Below are positions 33,597 to 44,996 of a stretch of 64,000 nucleotides of DNA, one piece after another. Below the pieces are notes generated by a model. That model worked only from the letters and a program-made list of their open reading frames with translations, had not been told where the DNA came from and made no database searches. The translations under genes and the position numbers were made by a program. Origin of the DNA: Cyclobacteriaceae bacterium (GTDB taxonomy: Bacteria; Bacteroidota; Bacteroidia; Cytophagales; Cyclobacteriaceae); assembly GCA_019638285.1 (NCBI GenBank), contig JAHBUB010000002.1, positions 124,001-188,000 on the forward strand, given 5' to 3'. Within the stretch, counting starts at the first letter, position 1, and every line of letters begins with the position of its first letter.

Positions 33597-34882
33597 TGGT
33601 GCGATTAAGTATTTACCTTCTTCTTTTATTATTGGTTTCTTGCGCGCCTCGCCTTAAGCTTCAAAAGAACCTTGTGAGGGCTGAGGTACAGTTTCAGGAT
33701 CATATCGGTTTGTTGGTGTATGAGCCTAAGACAAGAAAAACGATTATTGATTATAATTCAGAAAAGTACTTTACACCTGCCTCCAACACTAAAATATTTA
33801 CACTGTTAAGCAGTCTGCATCTAATTGGAGATTCAATTCCGGCACTTCGATATGTAGAAAGAGAGGACTCGTTAATATTTTGGGGTACAGGGGATCCATC
33901 ATTTTTGTATTCAAAAGTAGACCAGAATGATAAGGTTTATGATTTTTTAAAGAATCAATCGCTGCCACTTTATTTTTCTACATCCAATTTTTACCAGGAA
34001 CACTTTGGACCAGGCTGGGCTTGGGATGATTACAATTATAGTTATTCTCCAGAACGATCCTCATTTCCTGTTTACGGTAATAATTTGATGATCACCGATA
34101 GTGCGAATCAAAATATAAAAATATCGCCCTCACTTTTTAAAGATTCGGTGCAGGTGTTTCAGGTGAAGGAAAAGGGAAGACGAGTACATCGTGGCATTAA
34201 TGACAATTCAATAAAATTCTATAAAGGAGATGAGGAGAAATCATTCGCCAGAGAGATGCCTTTCCATGTGACACCTCAAATAATCACTTCTCTCTTAGAG
34301 GATACACTAAAACGAGATGTTACCTGGATTGAAAAGACAATTCCCATCGGGGCACAAACTTTGTATAGCGTTCCTTCAGACAGCTTGTATAAGGTGATGA
34401 TGCAGGAGAGTGATAATTTCATAGCGGAACAATTGCTGCAGATGTGCGCAGGTATTTTAAGTGACTCCTTGAGTTCCGACATAGCCATTGCCTATGCAAA
34501 AGAACATTTTCTTTTTGATCTTCCTGATAAACCTCAATGGGTGGATGGCTCCGGGTTGTCGAGATATAATTTGTTTACGCCACGATCAATTGTGAAAATG
34601 TGGGAGAAAATTCTGATGGTTGTTCCAAAAGAAAGGCTGTTTCAAATTCTCGCCATTGGGGGTGAGGCAGGAACTATTATAGATCATTACAAGGCTCCAA
34701 TGCCCTACATTTATGGTAAAACTGGAACGTTGAGCAATAATCATTGCCTGAGCGGATACCTCATCACTAAAAAAGGGAATTTGTTAATATTCAGTTTTAT
34801 GAATAACAATTATACCATGTCAACAGATGAAGTAAGGAGAAACATGGAGTCTGTCTTATTTGAAATACATGAACGCTACTAG
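33596..34882 (+). CDS. D-Ala-D-Ala carboxypeptidase/endopeptidase (PBP4-like, S13), lipoprotein
   Basis: This is a peptidoglycan-remodelling enzyme of 428 residues. The lipoprotein signal ends LLVSC with Cys16. The active-site triads are visible: S-x-x-K in TPASNTKIF (Ser63, Lys66), S-x-N in QESDNFIAE (about 272) and K-T-G in YGKTGTLSN (about 373). The inserted domains between the first two motifs are characteristic of class C PBP4/S13 enzymes. Translation overlaps the DinB gene upstream and the GH3 gene downstream (14 bases), placing three envelope genes in a tight operon. Confidence 0.88.
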   Translation: MVRLSIYLLLLLLVSCAPRLKLQKNLVRAEVQFQDHIGLLVYEPKTRKTIIDYNSEKYFTPASNTKIFTLLSSLHLIGDSIPALRYVEREDSLIFWGTGDPSFLYSKVDQNDKVYDFLKNQSLPLYFSTSNFYQEHFGPGWAWDDYNYSYSPERSSFPVYGNNLMITDSANQNIKISPSLFKDSVQVFQVKEKGRRVHRGINDNSIKFYKGDEEKSFAREMPFHVTPQIITSLLEDTLKRDVTWIEKTIPIGAQTLYSVPSDSLYKVMMQESDNFIAEQLLQMCAGILSDSLSSDIAIAYAKEHFLFDLPDKPQWVDGSGLSRYNLFTPRSIVKMWEKILMVVPKERLFQILAIGGEAGTIIDHYKAPMPYIYGKTGTLSNNHCLSGYLITKKGNLLIFSFMNNNYTMSTDEVRRNMESVLFEIHERY

Positions 34883-36119
34883 AAAAATTAAATTATTAGC
34901 CTTACTGATCTGCACACTGACCTATGCTGCTCAAGCTCAAGAGAGAGATAGTCTGGATATTAAGATTGGCCAAATGATTTTGATAGGAGTACCCGGTACC
35001 GAGGTCGATTCTATGGTGCTAAAGGAAATACGAGAGGGGAAAGCAGGCTCCATTATTCTTTTTGAAAAAAACATTTCAACAAAAAATTCTTTCTTACGAC
35101 TAAGAAACCTGGCTTGGACGTACCAGTCTGCTGCTCCTACCCCATTATTTATTTCTATTGATCAGGAGGGTGGAAAAGTAAACAGACTCAAAGAGAAGTA
35201 TGGATTTCCAAAATCGCTATCCGCGGCCAACATGAGTGCTTCGATCGATTCTGTGCGTTACTATGGAGAAACCACTGCAGCGACACTCATTGGACTGGGT
35301 ATAAATGTCAACTTTGCCCCAGTAGTAGATTTGGCTACCAATCCTAACAATCCCATAATTGCGAAAGTGGAACGATCGTTTTCTGCCAATGAAGACTCTG
35401 TAGCAATGTATGCTAAAGAATTTATTAAGACGCATAGGAGGTTAGGGGTGATTACTGTGCTTAAACATTTTCCGGGCCATGGTAGCTCAAAAGATGACAC
35501 CCACTTGGGGATAGCGGATGTTACAAAAACCTGGGAACCGAAAGAACTTAAACCCTATCAATCATTGATTGACTCTGGATATGTGGATGCGATTATGACG
35601 GCTCATATCGTAAATAGAAAATTGGATAACAAAGGGTTACCCGGCACACTATCGGCTCGAATACTGGATTCGTTATTGCGAAAATCACTCAAGTATAATG
35701 GTGTAGTATTTTCAGATGATATGCAGATGCATGCCATCACAAAACATTATGGATTTGAAGAGGCTATTAAATTGGCGGTGAATGCCGGGGTGGACATCCT
35801 TACTTTTTCAAATAATATTCAGGGGAGTGAAGATCGAACCGTGGACAAGGTTCATGCAATTATCCGAAGGTTTGTGATGGATGGCACAATATCAATAAGT
35901 CGAATTGATGAGTCCTATCATAGAATTATGAATTTGAAGAAGAAATTAAGTTCATCTCAGGCGGACTATTACCGGGTAGAATGGCTAAGATCACAGCAAG
36001 AAATTGAACAATATAAAACTAAGCTCAGGCAAACCGAATCAGAATTAAAAGTGTTGGAAAATAGAGGGGTAGGAAAGGAGTTAGAAGTGAAGTCAAAAAA
36101 GAAGAAGAGAAAAAATTAA
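34869..36119 (+). CDS. Secreted glycoside hydrolase family 3 (beta-N-acetylhexosaminidase-like)
   Basis: This 416-residue protein probably trims N-acetylglucosamine from muropeptides, as NagZ-type GH3 enzymes do. The ATG at 34869 gives a signal peptide (MNATRKIKLLALLICTLTYA, AQAQ). The NagZ signature KHFPGHGSSKDDTH is at about 198-211, with the His/Asp dyad, and the nucleophile Asp lies in VVFSDDMQMHAI at about 280-291. IDQEGGKVNRL at about 99-109 is also conserved. A lysine-rich coiled-coil-like tail (about 360-416) replaces the second domain seen in longer members. It directly follows the PBP4-like gene. Confidence 0.88.
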   Translation: MNATRKIKLLALLICTLTYAAQAQERDSLDIKIGQMILIGVPGTEVDSMVLKEIREGKAGSIILFEKNISTKNSFLRLRNLAWTYQSAAPTPLFISIDQEGGKVNRLKEKYGFPKSLSAANMSASIDSVRYYGETTAATLIGLGINVNFAPVVDLATNPNNPIIAKVERSFSANEDSVAMYAKEFIKTHRRLGVITVLKHFPGHGSSKDDTHLGIADVTKTWEPKELKPYQSLIDSGYVDAIMTAHIVNRKLDNKGLPGTLSARILDSLLRKSLKYNGVVFSDDMQMHAITKHYGFEEAIKLAVNAGVDILTFSNNIQGSEDRTVDKVHAIIRRFVMDGTISISRIDESYHRIMNLKKKLSSSQADYYRVEWLRSQQEIEQYKTKLRQTESELKVLENRGVGKELEVKSKKKKRKN

Positions 36120-36920
36120 TTGGAACCATTTAAAATAAATATTCCCAACGGGCCTAAAGTTCCCATTCTGTTGAGCTCACCGCACAGTGGTGTTGCATTT
36201 CCGGAAGAACTAAAAGGAGAATTTATAAAGGAAAAAATAAATCAGCCTGATGATACGGATTGGTTTGTTGACAAGCTGTATGATTTTGCGCCTTCTATGG
36301 GAATTACAACAATCACTGCAATGTACAGTAGATGGGTGGTGGATTTGAACCGTAATCCGGAAAGTAAACCACTTTATGGAGATGGTAGAATTATTACTGC
36401 CCTTTGCCCTACCACTGATTTTTTTGGAAACGCAATTTATAAGGACAATAGAAATGAAGTGACTCAAAGTGAAGTGAAAAGAAGGGTGGAGCAATACTAC
36501 ACTCCTTACCACCGAAAAATTCAAGAGTTACTCACTGATTTAAAAAATGAATTTGGCAAAGTCCTGTTGTGGGATTGCCACTCTATTAGGCAATTTGTAC
36601 CAACTATTCATGAAGAAAAATTTCCTGATCTTATTCTCGGGGATGTGGATGGCACATCGGCTTCACCTGGGTTGATAGAAACTGCTTTGGTCGGACTGGA
36701 AAATTCTGATTACAACGTAGCCCATAACCATCCATTCAAGGGAGGGTATATTACCAGAAGTTTTGGTAAGCCAATGGAAAACCAACATGCCCTTCAGCTG
36801 GAAATGAGTAAATTGAAGTATATGAAGGATGATGAGCTTGGGTATGATTCGGAAAAAGCCGAAGAGGTACGCACGGTCTTGAAAAATACTTTTGAGGGAT
36901 TGATAGAAGCACTGGGATAA
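36120..36920 (+). CDS. hutG: N-formylglutamate amidohydrolase
   Basis: The enzyme hydrolyses N-formylglutamate to glutamate and formate, the last step of the five-step histidine degradation route. The 266-residue protein shows LLSSPHSGVAFPEEL (about 17-31), the zinc-site residues in LLWDCHSIRQF (about 148-158), and HNHPFKGGYITRSFGKP (about 201-217). Translation starts at TTG directly after the GH3 stop. HutF, encoded 1 base downstream, makes its substrate, a strong functional match. Confidence 0.88.
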   Translation: MEPFKINIPNGPKVPILLSSPHSGVAFPEELKGEFIKEKINQPDDTDWFVDKLYDFAPSMGITTITAMYSRWVVDLNRNPESKPLYGDGRIITALCPTTDFFGNAIYKDNRNEVTQSEVKRRVEQYYTPYHRKIQELLTDLKNEFGKVLLWDCHSIRQFVPTIHEEKFPDLILGDVDGTSASPGLIETALVGLENSDYNVAHNHPFKGGYITRSFGKPMENQHALQLEMSKLKYMKDDELGYDSEKAEEVRTVLKNTFEGLIEALG

Positions 36921-36921
36921 A

Positions 36922-38352
36922 ATGGATAATAATTCGCTCCATAAAGCGTGGTCAGCCGACAAAATTACAGAATCTGTTGAGGGACTTACCTATTTCAAAT
37001 TCAAAGCCCTTCTGCAGCGAGATAATTGGTTAAGTCCCGCTTATGTAGGTATAGACAATGCCGGGATAATTAAATATTTATCCGATACCCCTCCCACCGA
37101 TGCTTTTGCCATGGATTCAGTAGATGGGTATGCTTTGCCGGGATTTCAAAATTCGCATTCTCATGCGTTTCAGTATGCGATGGCAGGTTTGGCAGAAACC
37201 CATCCAGCAGGTACCCATGATGATTTTTGGTCGTGGCGCGAAGCCATGTATCAATGTGCGCTCTCTGTTGACCCCGATCAGGTGGAGGCAATTGCCACTA
37301 TGCTGTATGCAGAAATGGTGCGTCATGGTTATACACAAGTAGCAGAGTTTCATTACTTACATCATGATAAGGAAGGCAATCACTATAATAATCCTGCTGA
37401 ATTGGGGGAGCGTATGGTAGCTGCCGCAAAAAGAGCCGGAATAAAAATTACTTTGGTTCCGGTTTTTTATCAGAAGGGCACATTTGGACAAGATCCACAG
37501 CCTCGTCAGCGCAGGTTCATTTCAAAATCAGTGGATGAATACTTCAAGCTCTTTGAAGCTTCGAAAGGGGCAATAAAGAATTATGAGGATGCCTCTATTG
37601 GTTTCAGTATACATTCTTTAAGGGCAGTAGATTTTAAGGACATAATGAAAACAGTGGAGTCCATACCATCGGACTTGCCCTTTCATATCCATGTGGCGGA
37701 ACAAAAAAAGGAAATAAAGGACTGTTTTGAGTATTGTGGTAAACGCCCCATGCAATGGGTGCTGGATAACCTTCCGGTGAATGAAAGATTTCATTTGGTT
37801 CACTCCACTCATTTGGATGACAGTGAACTTTCGCGCCTGGCAAAGTCAGGAGCAAGAGTAGTGCTGTGTCCTTCTACTGAAGGAAATCTTGGTGATGGTA
37901 TTTTTAGGATGAAGGAGTTTGTGAAACTGAAAGGGAGATGGTCAATCGGAACAGATAGCCATATTGGTATTAATCCTCTGGAAGAATTGAGGATGATTGA
38001 CTATCGTCAGAGATTAGTAACCAATGAGCGAAATACTTTTGAGGGTGATGCGGCCCATTATATGATTAATGAAGGGGTTGTTTCCGGACGAAAAGCAATG
38101 GGAATTGATTCGCAAGATAATTTTGAAATAGGTAGGCCGCTGGATGCCTTGGTTCTTGACGCAAAACCACCCCTGTTAGCAGCCACATCCCTTAAAAATA
38201 TAACCCCTACAATCGTCTATTCTACGGATACAAATTATGCCCTAGGGATCCTTATCAATGGAAAGTGGATTGTTAAAAACAATAGACATGCCGATGAAAT
38301 GGAAATTAGAAATAATTTTAGCCGCGCGCTTTCGCAAATGAAGAACCGATAA
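36922..38352 (+). CDS. hutF: Formimidoylglutamate deiminase
   Basis: HutF converts N-formimidoyl-L-glutamate to N-formyl-L-glutamate with release of ammonia. The 476-residue amidohydrolase has the metal-binding GFQNSHSHAFQYAMAG (about 74-89), HIHVAEQ with its metal His (about 255-261), HLVHSTHLDD (about 293-302) and the metal Asp in IGTDSHIGINPLEEL (about 341-355). Together with hutG it forms the lower half of histidine catabolism; hutH, hutU and hutI are not in the window. Confidence 0.9.
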   Translation: MDNNSLHKAWSADKITESVEGLTYFKFKALLQRDNWLSPAYVGIDNAGIIKYLSDTPPTDAFAMDSVDGYALPGFQNSHSHAFQYAMAGLAETHPAGTHDDFWSWREAMYQCALSVDPDQVEAIATMLYAEMVRHGYTQVAEFHYLHHDKEGNHYNNPAELGERMVAAAKRAGIKITLVPVFYQKGTFGQDPQPRQRRFISKSVDEYFKLFEASKGAIKNYEDASIGFSIHSLRAVDFKDIMKTVESIPSDLPFHIHVAEQKKEIKDCFEYCGKRPMQWVLDNLPVNERFHLVHSTHLDDSELSRLAKSGARVVLCPSTEGNLGDGIFRMKEFVKLKGRWSIGTDSHIGINPLEELRMIDYRQRLVTNERNTFEGDAAHYMINEGVVSGRKAMGIDSQDNFEIGRPLDALVLDAKPPLLAATSLKNITPTIVYSTDTNYALGILINGKWIVKNNRHADEMEIRNNFSRALSQMKNR

Positions 38353-38536
38353 TTAGCATCTAGCCACTATCCTACCCACAGACAGGAATACTATGGCTGA
38401 GGGTTCATTGGGTTTTATGTTAAAGGAATTTCTTATGTCCGCGCGTCCTCATGACAAATTGAGCCGATTAAATAATCCTTTTAGGATTCTTGAATTGATT
38501 TGTTGTACTTCGTTAGTTCCAAAACCTAAAATTATT

Positions 38537-41500
38537 ATGAGAAGAAATTATCTACTTACAGGTATCGCTATGTTATTTGTAAGTTTTGTTTTTGCGCAAA
38601 AAGGATCAAAAAAGGTGCCTTCTCAGCCTGCACAAAGCACCCTCGATGCAGATTTATATAAGGGTCTGAAATGGCGAAATGTAGGTCCTTTTCGTGGGGG
38701 TAGGTCCAATGCTATCTCCGGAGTGGTTAATAATAATATGGTCTATTACACAGGATATACCGGAGGAGGAATTTGGAAGACAGAAAACTCAGGTGCTTCA
38801 TGGAAAAATATATCAGATGGGTTTCTTAAATCAGGGTCGGTGGGAGAAATCGCCATTTCTGAATCAGACCCTAATGTAATCTATGTGGGAATGGGAGAAC
38901 ATGCCGTTCGAGGAGTAATGACTACCTACGGGGATGGTGTTTACAAGTCAACTGATGCAGGGGCTACTTGGAAGAATATAGGACTGGAGAAAACGAGACA
39001 CATCTCGGAAATAGCAGTGCATCCTACAAATCCAGATATTGTATTGGTAGGGGCGCAAGGCGCTGTGCATGGTCCAAGTTCTGATAGAGGGGTTTATAAA
39101 TCTGTTGATGGTGGGAAAACATGGAAGCGCACTTTGTATGTTGATGAGAACACAGGAGTATCCAGTCTCAACATGGACATGAATAACCCCAGGATATTAT
39201 ATGCGGCTACATGGGAACATAGGCGCCTTCCCTGGAAAGTAATAAGTGGTGGGCCCGGTTCTGCTTTGTGGAAATCTACCGATGAGGGAGAGACCTGGAA
39301 GAAAATTGTTGAAGGCCTTCCAAAAGATTTGGGTAAGATGGGGGTTGCAGTATCAAGGGCAAACTCTAACAGGGTATATGCCATTGTCGAGGCAGAAAAA
39401 TCCAAATCAGGATTGTATCGTTCTGATGATGGAGGCAATAAGTGGGCCTTACTGAGTAACAATCAGGATATCAGTTCTCGCTCGTGGTACTATATGGAGG
39501 TATTTCCAGATCCCATCAATGAAGACGTTGTTTATGTGTTGAACGCGCCTATGATGGTATCCATAGACGGTGGAAAGAATTTTGCAAACGTGCCCGTAGG
39601 GCATGGTGATACGCATGACTTGTGGATCAATCCAAAGGATAACAACAACATGATATTAGGAGATGATGGTGGAGGCGAAATTTCTTTTAATCGGGGAAAG
39701 ACATGGAGCACACAAGGCAATCAACCAACAGCTCAATTCTATAGAGTAGCTGTAGATAATGTATTCCCTTATAATCTTTATGGAGGACAACAAGATAACT
39801 CTTCTGTTGTGATTGCAAGCCGCACCAACTCTGCAGGTATTACTGAAAGAGATTGGTTTAGTGGGCCTGGTTGTGAAAGCGCATTTATTGTATTTGATCC
39901 AGCTAACCCTGTAAAATTAATGGGCGGGTGCTACCAGGGCAATATTGAAGTCCTGGACGTAAACACAAGGGAGTCAAAAGATGTGAGAGAGGACCCTGCT
40001 ACTTATCTTGCGTATGAAGCAAAGGATATGAAGTACAGGTTCAATTGGAATGCACCTATTGTTTCATCTCTCCAGGATAAAAATACTATTTACCATGCAG
40101 GCAATGTAGTTTTCAAGTCAACCGACTGGGGTCAAGGCTGGAAGGAGATTAGCCCGGATTTAACAAGAAATGAAAAGGCAAAACAAGGTGCAGGTGGAGG
40201 GCCATTTACCAATGAAGGAGCAGGAGGAGAGAATTATAATACCATTAGTTATCTGGCGGTGTCACCTCATGAGAAGGATGTAATTTATACAGGAAGTGAC
40301 TGCGGATTGGTTTTTGTAACCAAGGATGGTGGTAGCAATTGGGAAAACATAACTCCGCCAGGTGTACCTGAATCATTGATCAGTTCTATTGAGGTTTCTC
40401 CATTTGATAAGGGTACCGCGTACGTTGCAATTACACGTTACAAGTTCAATGACTTCAGTAACATGGCTTACAAGACTACTGATTATGGTAAAACCTGGGC
40501 TAAGCTTGGAGGTGGAATAGATAAGGATGATTTTATTAAAGTGATCAGAGAAGATAAAAAGGTGAAGGATTTACTTTATGCAGGATCAGAAAGAGGATTC
40601 TACGTTTCCTTTAATGGAGGAAAATCATGGAATAAGCTCCAACTTAATCTACCGATTGTTCCCATTACTGACTTGGGAATACATGAAAATGACCTAATAG
40701 CGGCTACAGGAGGACGCGCATTTTGGATATTGGATGACTTGGGGGCGATACAGCAGTCCAAAGGAAGATTTGGAAATGAGAAAGTGAAGTTGTTTACTCC
40801 AAAGCCCACTTATCGTTTAACAAGTTCCTCTCCGTCATGGGAATCATTGCCACCAAATGTGGGGGAGAATCCGCTGAATGGTGTTATCCTGGATTATTAC
40901 TTGAAGGAAAAAGCTGGCTCTAATGTGGTGACGCTTCAAATTCAGGAAATGAATGGCAGCGCCATCCGATCTTATACCAACATCAAAGACAAAAGCTTCA
41001 AACCCTATCCAGGTGGACCTTCAGCCCCCCAGGTCATACCCGCGGAAGCAGGAGTTAATCGGTTTGCATGGGACTTTCGGCATGAGAACATTAAGGACGT
41101 ACCCAATGCATTTGTGTATGGAAGTTATAGCGGCCACCGCGTAGCGCCAGGCAAGTATAAAGCGATATTGACTTATGGTGGAGAAACATCTTCAACGGAG
41201 TTTGAAATTATTTCAGATCCAAGGGTAAAGGCTACTTCGGCAGAGTGGGCAGCTCAGCAAGAGTTCCTTACCGCAGTAGAGTCCACCATCGAAGAGATTC
41301 ACGGATCAATTAATTCTATTAAAGAAGTGAAGAAACAGGTAGAACTGCACAATGAAATATTGAAACCCAAAGAAGGTACCGATGGGGTGGTGAAGGCAGG
41401 TGAAAAATTACTGGAAAAGATCAATTCATGGGAGTCAAATGTAATTGAAACCAGACAGCAGAATGGACAAGATATAATTAATTGGCCCAGTAAATTGAAC

Positions 41501-41719
41501 GCAGAATTTTTTCAATTGCTGGGAGTAGCGGACACGCATGACCCAGCACTTACAAAGGGCGTGAAGGACAGAAAACAGGAGATTGATAATCAGTGGTCCA
41601 AATTTAAGCAGGAAATGCAATCGATAATCGATAAGGATGTCGCCTCATACAATGATATGTTTAGGTCTGAAAACATTCCTGCTGTGGTGGTGAAAACGAA
41701 GGGTCCCGAAAAGATGTAA
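38537..41719 (+). CDS. Sortilin/VPS10-like BNR-repeat secreted protein, copy 1
   Basis: This is a 1060-residue secreted protein with a signal peptide ([20 protein letters not shown]). ATG 38537 is preferred; upstream codons to 38393 lack homology. Sortilin-type beta-propeller repeats fill about 40-780 ([33 protein letters not shown]). A beta-sandwich and helical C-terminal region follow (about 850-1060). Conserved landmarks [20 protein letters not shown] and [13 protein letters not shown] recur in the next gene, so the two are tandem paralogues. Members of this group are often annotated as glycosyl hydrolases, without catalytic residues I can verify. No T9SS sorting domain is visible. Confidence 0.8.
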   Translation: MRRNYLLTGIAMLFVSFVFAQKGSKKVPSQPAQSTLDADLYKGLKWRNVGPFRGGRSNAISGVVNNNMVYYTGYTGGGIWKTENSGASWKNISDGFLKSGSVGEIAISESDPNVIYVGMGEHAVRGVMTTYGDGVYKSTDAGATWKNIGLEKTRHISEIAVHPTNPDIVLVGAQGAVHGPSSDRGVYKSVDGGKTWKRTLYVDENTGVSSLNMDMNNPRILYAATWEHRRLPWKVISGGPGSALWKSTDEGETWKKIVEGLPKDLGKMGVAVSRANSNRVYAIVEAEKSKSGLYRSDDGGNKWALLSNNQDISSRSWYYMEVFPDPINEDVVYVLNAPMMVSIDGGKNFANVPVGHGDTHDLWINPKDNNNMILGDDGGGEISFNRGKTWSTQGNQPTAQFYRVAVDNVFPYNLYGGQQDNSSVVIASRTNSAGITERDWFSGPGCESAFIVFDPANPVKLMGGCYQGNIEVLDVNTRESKDVREDPATYLAYEAKDMKYRFNWNAPIVSSLQDKNTIYHAGNVVFKSTDWGQGWKEISPDLTRNEKAKQGAGGGPFTNEGAGGENYNTISYLAVSPHEKDVIYTGSDCGLVFVTKDGGSNWENITPPGVPESLISSIEVSPFDKGTAYVAITRYKFNDFSNMAYKTTDYGKTWAKLGGGIDKDDFIKVIREDKKVKDLLYAGSERGFYVSFNGGKSWNKLQLNLPIVPITDLGIHENDLIAATGGRAFWILDDLGAIQQSKGRFGNEKVKLFTPKPTYRLTSSSPSWESLPPNVGENPLNGVILDYYLKEKAGSNVVTLQIQEMNGSAIRSYTNIKDKSFKPYPGGPSAPQVIPAEAGVNRFAWDFRHENIKDVPNAFVYGSYSGHRVAPGKYKAILTYGGETSSTEFEIISDPRVKATSAEWAAQQEFLTAVESTIEEIHGSINSIKEVKKQVELHNEILKPKEGTDGVVKAGEKLLEKINSWESNVIETRQQNGQDIINWPSKLNAEFFQLLGVADTHDPALTKGVKDRKQEIDNQWSKFKQEMQSIIDKDVASYNDMFRSENIPAVVVKTKGPEKM

Positions 41720-41760
41720 TGTTAAGTACATGTTGAATTTATTTTAAATATTAATTTACG

Positions 41761-41793
41761 AAGAGGCTATCTGAATAGGTTAGCCTCTTTTTA
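41761..41793 (+). terminator. Intrinsic terminator between the sortilin-like paralogues
   Basis: AAGAGGCTA pairs with TAGCCTCTT and is followed by a T run. It lies 42 bases after the first paralogue's stop, so the second is probably separately transcribed or reached by read-through. Confidence 0.8.
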
Positions 41794-41821
41794 TAAAACA
41801 CCAACCTTAAACCCTTATACC

Positions 41822-44800
41822 ATGCGAATTAGATTTTTGACAATGTTTGTGTTTGCGATACTTATAGTTGTGGACACATCCGCCCAGAAAAAAAGGGGGG
41901 CTACACCCTCAAGTAATTCCAGCACCACATTAACATTCGATCAGCAATACTATGAAGGTATAAAATGGCGAGAGTTGGGCCCCTTTCGAGGAGGAAGATC
42001 TGTGACTGTTACTGGCGTAGTAGGAGATCCCAACACTTATTACTTCGGCAGTGTGGGCGGTGGTGTTTGGAAGAGTATAGATGCTGGGCAAACCTGGTTT
42101 AATATCACCGATAAATATTTTGGGGGTACAATAGGAGCAGTAGCGGTTTCAGAAAGCGATCCAAATGTTATTTACGTGGGCGAGGGAGAGCAGGGCGTGA
42201 GGAGCAACGTGTCATCTGGTTGGGGAATGTGGAAATCGATGGATGCTGGAGTAACATGGAAACATATTGGACTTACAGACTCTAAACATGTTGGAAGAAT
42301 TAGGATTCATCCCAAGGATCCTAACTTGGTATACGTAGCCGCAATGGGGAACTTATGGAAACCCAATGACATGCGCGGAGTATATAGAAGTAAAGATGGC
42401 GGTAGCACCTGGGAGAGAATATTATTTATCAATGACAAAGCAGGTGCTGTGGATTTAACATTTGATCCTAACAATGCACGTATTCTATATGCCAGTACCT
42501 GGAACATCAAAAGGAATGGATACAGAATGGACAGTGGTGGGCCTGATTCTAAATTATGGAAAAGTATTGACGGTGGTGATACTTGGGACGAGTTAACCGA
42601 TAATCCAGGAATGCCAAAGGGTCCGAATGGAATTATAGGGGTGGCTGTGTCGCCAATGAATTCCAATCGTGTTTGGGCTATTATTGAAAACACGGCTGGG
42701 GGAGTGTATAGATCGGATGATGCCGGAGCGACCTGGAAAAAAGTAAATGAAGACAGAGCGCTTCGTCAACGGGCGTGGTATTATACAAGAATTACGGCAG
42801 ACACTCAAAACGAAGATAAGGTGTGGGTGATGAACGTGAGCTATGGCGTTTCTAAAGACGGAGGCGTTTCGTTTGAGCTGAAAGACGCGCCTCATGGAGA
42901 TCATCATGATCTATGGATAGACCCAAATAATAATCAACGAATGATAATCGCAGACGATGGAGGGGCGCAGGTATCCAATGACGGAGGGGAAAACTGGACT
43001 ACCTATCATAACCAACCTACTGCTCAATTCTATAGAGTTTCCACAGACAATCATTTTCCTTATCGAATTTATGGAGCACAACAAGATAACTCAAGTGTTC
43101 GAATTAACCATCGTGGAAATGGAATATCCATTACCGAAAGTGATTGGATTGCATTGGCACTGGGAGAAAGTGCACATGTGGCACCCGATCCGCTAAACAA
43201 TAACATTATTTACGGAGGTGGATACAAAGGATACATGAACATGGAAAATTTGGAAACAGGTCAGGAAAGATCAACCAATGTGTGGCCCGATTTACCCGCT
43301 GGCTCAGGAGCCGATGTAATGAAATATCGATTCAACTGGAACTATCCAGTAGTGTTCAGCACCCACAATCCTAAAAAATTATATGCAGGATCAAACCACC
43401 TTCATGCCACAACCAATGGAGGCCAGAGTTGGGAAGTAATCAGTCCGGACCTGACACGCAATGATCCGGAGACTATTAAATCTTCGGGGGGTCCAATTAC
43501 ACAAGACAACACCGGAGCAGAGTACTATGCTAATATTTTCGTTATTACTGAATCGCCTTACACTGAAAATGAAATTTGGACGGGTTCGGATGACGGATTG
43601 ATTTATCTGACAAAGGATGGAGGAAAAACATGGGAAAATGTGACACCACCGATGGCGCCTAAAAACAATATGATGAATAGCATCGATGTAAATCCCTTTG
43701 TAAAAGGAGGGGCTTATGTAGTGGGAACTTCTTATAAATTTGGAGACAATACGCCCTACATTTATAAAACTGGAGACTATGGAAAGACGTGGACGCTGAT
43801 TACGCGTGGTATACCCTCTGAAGAATATGTGAGGGTAGTGAGGGCAGATCCAAAGCGTAAAGGGCTGCTATATGCAGGAACGGAAAAAGGGATGTGGATT
43901 TCATTTGATGATGGTGCCAGCTGGTCAGAGTTTCAATTGAACCTGCCTCCGGTTCCTATCCATGATTTGGCAGTAAAGAATGATAACCTAATAGCGGCCA
44001 CACACGGAAGAAGTTTCTGGATGATTGATGATCTCACCCCACTTCATCAAATGTCGCGGGAGATAGAAACCAAAAAGTCCTACCTATTTAAACCAATACC
44101 CACCTACAGGATGGCTGGCGGTTCAGGATGGGGCAGTCCTGATAGACGACTTGAAGGGGAGAATCATCCTAATGGTGTGATGATGCACTACTTTTTAGAA
44201 TCTGTTGATGAAAATAGTGAGGTGTCAATTGAAGTAATGGAAATGGACGGAGACATTATTCAAATATTTTCTAATAAATCAAAAGAGCGAGGCACACAAT
44301 TGAAAATAAACAAGGGGGGAAATCGCTTTGTATGGGACATGCGTTACCCTGGTTACAAAACATTTCCAGGTCTTGTATTTTATTCAGCGCCCAATATTGG
44401 TCCTAAAGCAGTACCCGGAAAATACAAAGCAAGACTAACTGCAAATGGACGAGTAACCGAACAAGAGTTTGAAATAGTAAAAGACCCACGCGTCTCTACC
44501 ACCCAACAGGAATTTCAGGATCAGTTTGATTTCCTTTCCAAAGTAAGAGATAAAGTGAGCGAGGCGCATCAAGGTATTTTGGATATCAGAAGAATTAAAA
44601 CGGATTTGAACTATGTGAAATCTAAGGTAGACCAGAAACCTGAAAACAAAAATTTGCTAGATGCAGTGGAAAAATTTGAGGATGACCTGACAATAATTGA
44701 GAACACTATTCATCAAACTAAAAATCAAGCAAGTCAGGATCCTTTGAATTTTGGCATTAAGCTCAATAATAGATTGGCTTTCTTAATGTATGAGCAAGGG

Positions 44801-44983
44801 ACAGGGGACTTCCCTCCTACACAACAGGCAGAACAGGTACGTGTAGAACTGTCAAGGCAAATAGATGATGAATTAAATAAATTGAATTCTCTTATTGACA
44901 CCAATGTGCCTTCTATCAATGAAATGATAAAGGAAAAGGGTATCGAGATGGTAATGAATAAAAAGGAACCAACTAAAATGTAA
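41822..44983 (+). CDS. Sortilin/VPS10-like BNR-repeat secreted protein, copy 2
   Basis: This 1053-residue paralogue of the preceding gene has a signal peptide (MRIRFLTMFVFAILIVVDTS, AQ). It repeats the landmarks [20 protein letters not shown] and [20 protein letters not shown], the DGG-x-x-W propeller units (SKDGGSTWERI, TKDGGKTWENV) and the same C-terminal helical segment (about 900-1053). Divergence is substantial, so the duplication is not recent. It lies 13 bases before the S10 carboxypeptidase gene and may form an operon with it. Confidence 0.8.
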   Translation: MRIRFLTMFVFAILIVVDTSAQKKRGATPSSNSSTTLTFDQQYYEGIKWRELGPFRGGRSVTVTGVVGDPNTYYFGSVGGGVWKSIDAGQTWFNITDKYFGGTIGAVAVSESDPNVIYVGEGEQGVRSNVSSGWGMWKSMDAGVTWKHIGLTDSKHVGRIRIHPKDPNLVYVAAMGNLWKPNDMRGVYRSKDGGSTWERILFINDKAGAVDLTFDPNNARILYASTWNIKRNGYRMDSGGPDSKLWKSIDGGDTWDELTDNPGMPKGPNGIIGVAVSPMNSNRVWAIIENTAGGVYRSDDAGATWKKVNEDRALRQRAWYYTRITADTQNEDKVWVMNVSYGVSKDGGVSFELKDAPHGDHHDLWIDPNNNQRMIIADDGGAQVSNDGGENWTTYHNQPTAQFYRVSTDNHFPYRIYGAQQDNSSVRINHRGNGISITESDWIALALGESAHVAPDPLNNNIIYGGGYKGYMNMENLETGQERSTNVWPDLPAGSGADVMKYRFNWNYPVVFSTHNPKKLYAGSNHLHATTNGGQSWEVISPDLTRNDPETIKSSGGPITQDNTGAEYYANIFVITESPYTENEIWTGSDDGLIYLTKDGGKTWENVTPPMAPKNNMMNSIDVNPFVKGGAYVVGTSYKFGDNTPYIYKTGDYGKTWTLITRGIPSEEYVRVVRADPKRKGLLYAGTEKGMWISFDDGASWSEFQLNLPPVPIHDLAVKNDNLIAATHGRSFWMIDDLTPLHQMSREIETKKSYLFKPIPTYRMAGGSGWGSPDRRLEGENHPNGVMMHYFLESVDENSEVSIEVMEMDGDIIQIFSNKSKERGTQLKINKGGNRFVWDMRYPGYKTFPGLVFYSAPNIGPKAVPGKYKARLTANGRVTEQEFEIVKDPRVSTTQQEFQDQFDFLSKVRDKVSEAHQGILDIRRIKTDLNYVKSKVDQKPENKNLLDAVEKFEDDLTIIENTIHQTKNQASQDPLNFGIKLNNRLAFLMYEQGTGDFPPTQQAEQVRVELSRQIDDELNKLNSLIDTNVPSINEMIKEKGIEMVMNKKEPTKM

Positions 44984-44996
44984 ACTAAGACTAGAA

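Noticed and set aside
38393-38536. N-terminal extension of sortilin-like copy 1
   Set aside because: The signal peptide begins at the ATG at 38537 and the added residues have no secretion or family features.
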